A stretch of DNA of 64,000 nt from positions 1 to 64,000 of the forward strand of contig DASXFZ010000023.1 of assembly GCA_036489315.1 (NCBI GenBank), given 5' to 3'. The notes beneath the pieces are model-generated. The model worked only from the letters and a program-made list of their open reading frames with translations. It was not told the DNA's origin and ran no database searches. The DNA comes from Candidatus Cybelea sp. GTDB lineage: Bacteria; Vulcanimicrobiota; Vulcanimicrobiia; Vulcanimicrobiales; Vulcanimicrobiaceae. Made by a program: the position numbers and the translations under genes. The stretch's first letter is position 1. Every line of letters begins with the position of its first letter. This document shows positions 62,939 through 64,000 of this stretch, in pieces.

Positions 62939-64000
62939 TTACAGCAGCCGCTCCTGCGATGGTTTCCCTCCCACGATGCCTAGATGGCGGAAGGCTGCCG
63001 GCGTTGCGCGCCGGCCGCTCGCCGTGCGCGTGATGAAACCCGATTTGAGCAAGTACGGCTCGACGACGTCTTCGAGCGTCTCGGCGTCTTCGGTGAGCGA
63101 GGCCGCGATCGCCGCAATGCCCGCCGGGCCGCCGCGATACTGCACGACGAGCGTCTGCAAGAACGCGCGATCGAGCCGGTCGAGCCCGGATTCGTCGACG
63201 CCCTCGCGGTGCAGCGCCTCGTCGGCAACGGCGACGGTGATGTGTCCCTCCGCGCGGACTTCGGCAAAGTCGCGAACTCGCCGCAGCAATCGGTTGGCAA
63301 CCCGCGGGGTTCCACGGCTGCGCGCCGCGATCGTGTGCGCCGCTTCGGGGTCGATCGGCACGCCCAGAACGTTGGCCGAACGGCGGACGATCCGTTCCAG
63401 CTCCGCCACGCCGTAGTAATCGAGATGATGGACGATGCCGAAGCGCTCGCGCAGCGGTGCCGTCAGCATGCCCGCGCGCGTCGTCGCACCGACGAGGGTA
63501 AAGTGCTGCAGCGGCAGCTTCAACGTCTTTGCGTAGGTGCCGCGATCGACCACGAAGTCGATCTGAAAATCCTCCATCGCGGGGTAGAGAAACTCTTCGA
63601 CGACGCGTCCGAGCCGGTGCACTTCGTCGACGAAGAACACGTCGCCGCGCTCCAGCGAAGTGAGAATGCCGACGAGGTCCTTGGGCTTCTCCAGTGTTGG
63701 GCCGCTCGTCGGACGAAAGTTCGCGTTCAGTTCGCGGGCGATTAGGCCGGCCAGGGTCGTCTTGCCGAGGCCCGGCGGCCCGTAAAAGAGGACGTGCTCG
63801 AGCGGCTCGCCGCGGCGCTTGGCGGCGTCGATCGCGATCCGCAAGTTCTCCACGACGCGCTCTTGCCCGACGTACTCTTCGAAGCAACGGGGACGCAGGC
63901 TCGCGCCGAAGACTTCCTCCTCCAACGCGTCGTGCGGATCGACGATGCGATCGCGCGCGGATGATTGCTCCGGCTGCGGCGTGACGTCGGATGGGCCCAG
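62939..64000 (-). CDS. ruvB: Holliday junction branch migration helicase RuvB (5' end beyond window)
   Basis: The AAA+ motor drives branch migration with RuvA. The visible 353 residues include RIVDPHDALEEEVFGASLRPR, Walker A GPPGLGKTTL, the DEVHRL Walker B, GATTRAGMLT sensor 1 and the winged-helix end. The frame remains open to the window edge with no canonical start, so the gene is cut. The TTG at 63925 is inside the conserved N-terminus and is not the start. Confidence 0.96.
   Translation of the reverse strand: MGPSDVTPQPEQSSARDRIVDPHDALEEEVFGASLRPRCFEEYVGQERVVENLRIAIDAAKRRGEPLEHVLFYGPPGLGKTTLAGLIARELNANFRPTSGPTLEKPKDLVGILTSLERGDVFFVDEVHRLGRVVEEFLYPAMEDFQIDFVVDRGTYAKTLKLPLQHFTLVGATTRAGMLTAPLRERFGIVHHLDYYGVAELERIVRRSANVLGVPIDPEAAHTIAARSRGTPRVANRLLRRVRDFAEVRAEGHITVAVADEALHREGVDESGLDRLDRAFLQTLVVQYRGGPAGIAAIAASLTEDAETLEDVVEPYLLKSGFITRTASGRRATPAAFRHLGIVGGKPSQERLL

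Overview
The window is a GC-rich, densely packed bacterial chromosome segment. Neighbouring genes often overlap by 4 bp (ATGA or GTGA junctions). It opens at the 3' end of an rRNA operon (23S, 5S, terminator) and closes inside ruvB. The cell looks diderm: there is an MlaE/MlaF/MCE lipid-transport set, and one MCE protein ends in an outer-membrane-like tail. It also carries systems better known from Gram-positives: CdaA/CdaR c-di-AMP synthesis, a ydaO-type c-di-AMP riboswitch, RqcH and a SpoIID-domain protein. This mix and the GC content suggest a deep-branching diderm such as Candidatus Eremiobacterota (WPS-2) or Armatimonadota. That placement is inference, not something the sequence proves.

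Layout. 0.6-11 kb is accessory metabolism: a bicupin oxalate decarboxylase, a TPR protein, a probable pyrophosphate-dependent phosphofructokinase behind a PQQ-sugar-dehydrogenase-like protein, a Q/P-rich secreted protein, PEP carboxykinase, a P1 peptidase, an aldehyde dehydrogenase and VOC proteins. 11-22.5 kb is a replication and division block: dnaE, a HisD homologue lacking catalytic residues, a HAD phosphatase, ftsQ, ftsA, ftsZ and an intein-split, apparently circularly permuted thyX. 22.5-31.4 kb holds two tandem GT87-like membrane proteins, a sigma factor, and the overlapping aroC-aroK-aroB-priA run. 31.4-37 kb holds rpsT, rsgA, a novel gene coupled to cdaA-cdaR-glmM, and then a c-di-AMP riboswitch in front of an NlpC/P60 wall hydrolase. 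37-37.4 kb holds tRNA-Gln followed by decaying partial copies of itself.

37.4-46.5 kb contains a BNR-repeat lipoprotein, a DUF1835 protein, a STAS antagonist, glycolate oxidase FeS subunit, malate dehydrogenase, an AlkA-like glycosylase, a Xer recombinase next to a large inverted repeat, and a GH114 lipoprotein. 46.5-57.7 kb, mostly on the minus strand, contains gmk-rpoZ-glmS-rph-(unknown)-mlaE-mlaF, an RHH gene on the opposite strand, mlaD and panE, plus a large glycosidase and a lipoprotein. 57.7-64 kb contains rqcH, a one-helix peptide with a PuuD-like membrane protein, and the ruvB-spoIID-queA-qor run.

How the genes fit together: glmS and glmM supply glucosamine phosphates for the cell wall, CdaA makes c-di-AMP, and the riboswitch would let c-di-AMP control a wall hydrolase. 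The main points for follow-up are the permuted, intein-interrupted ThyX, the HisD-like probable pseudoenzyme in a division cluster, three genes (pckA, rsgA, queA) whose family-consistent start coincides with ATT or ATC, and the tRNA-Gln repeat array.
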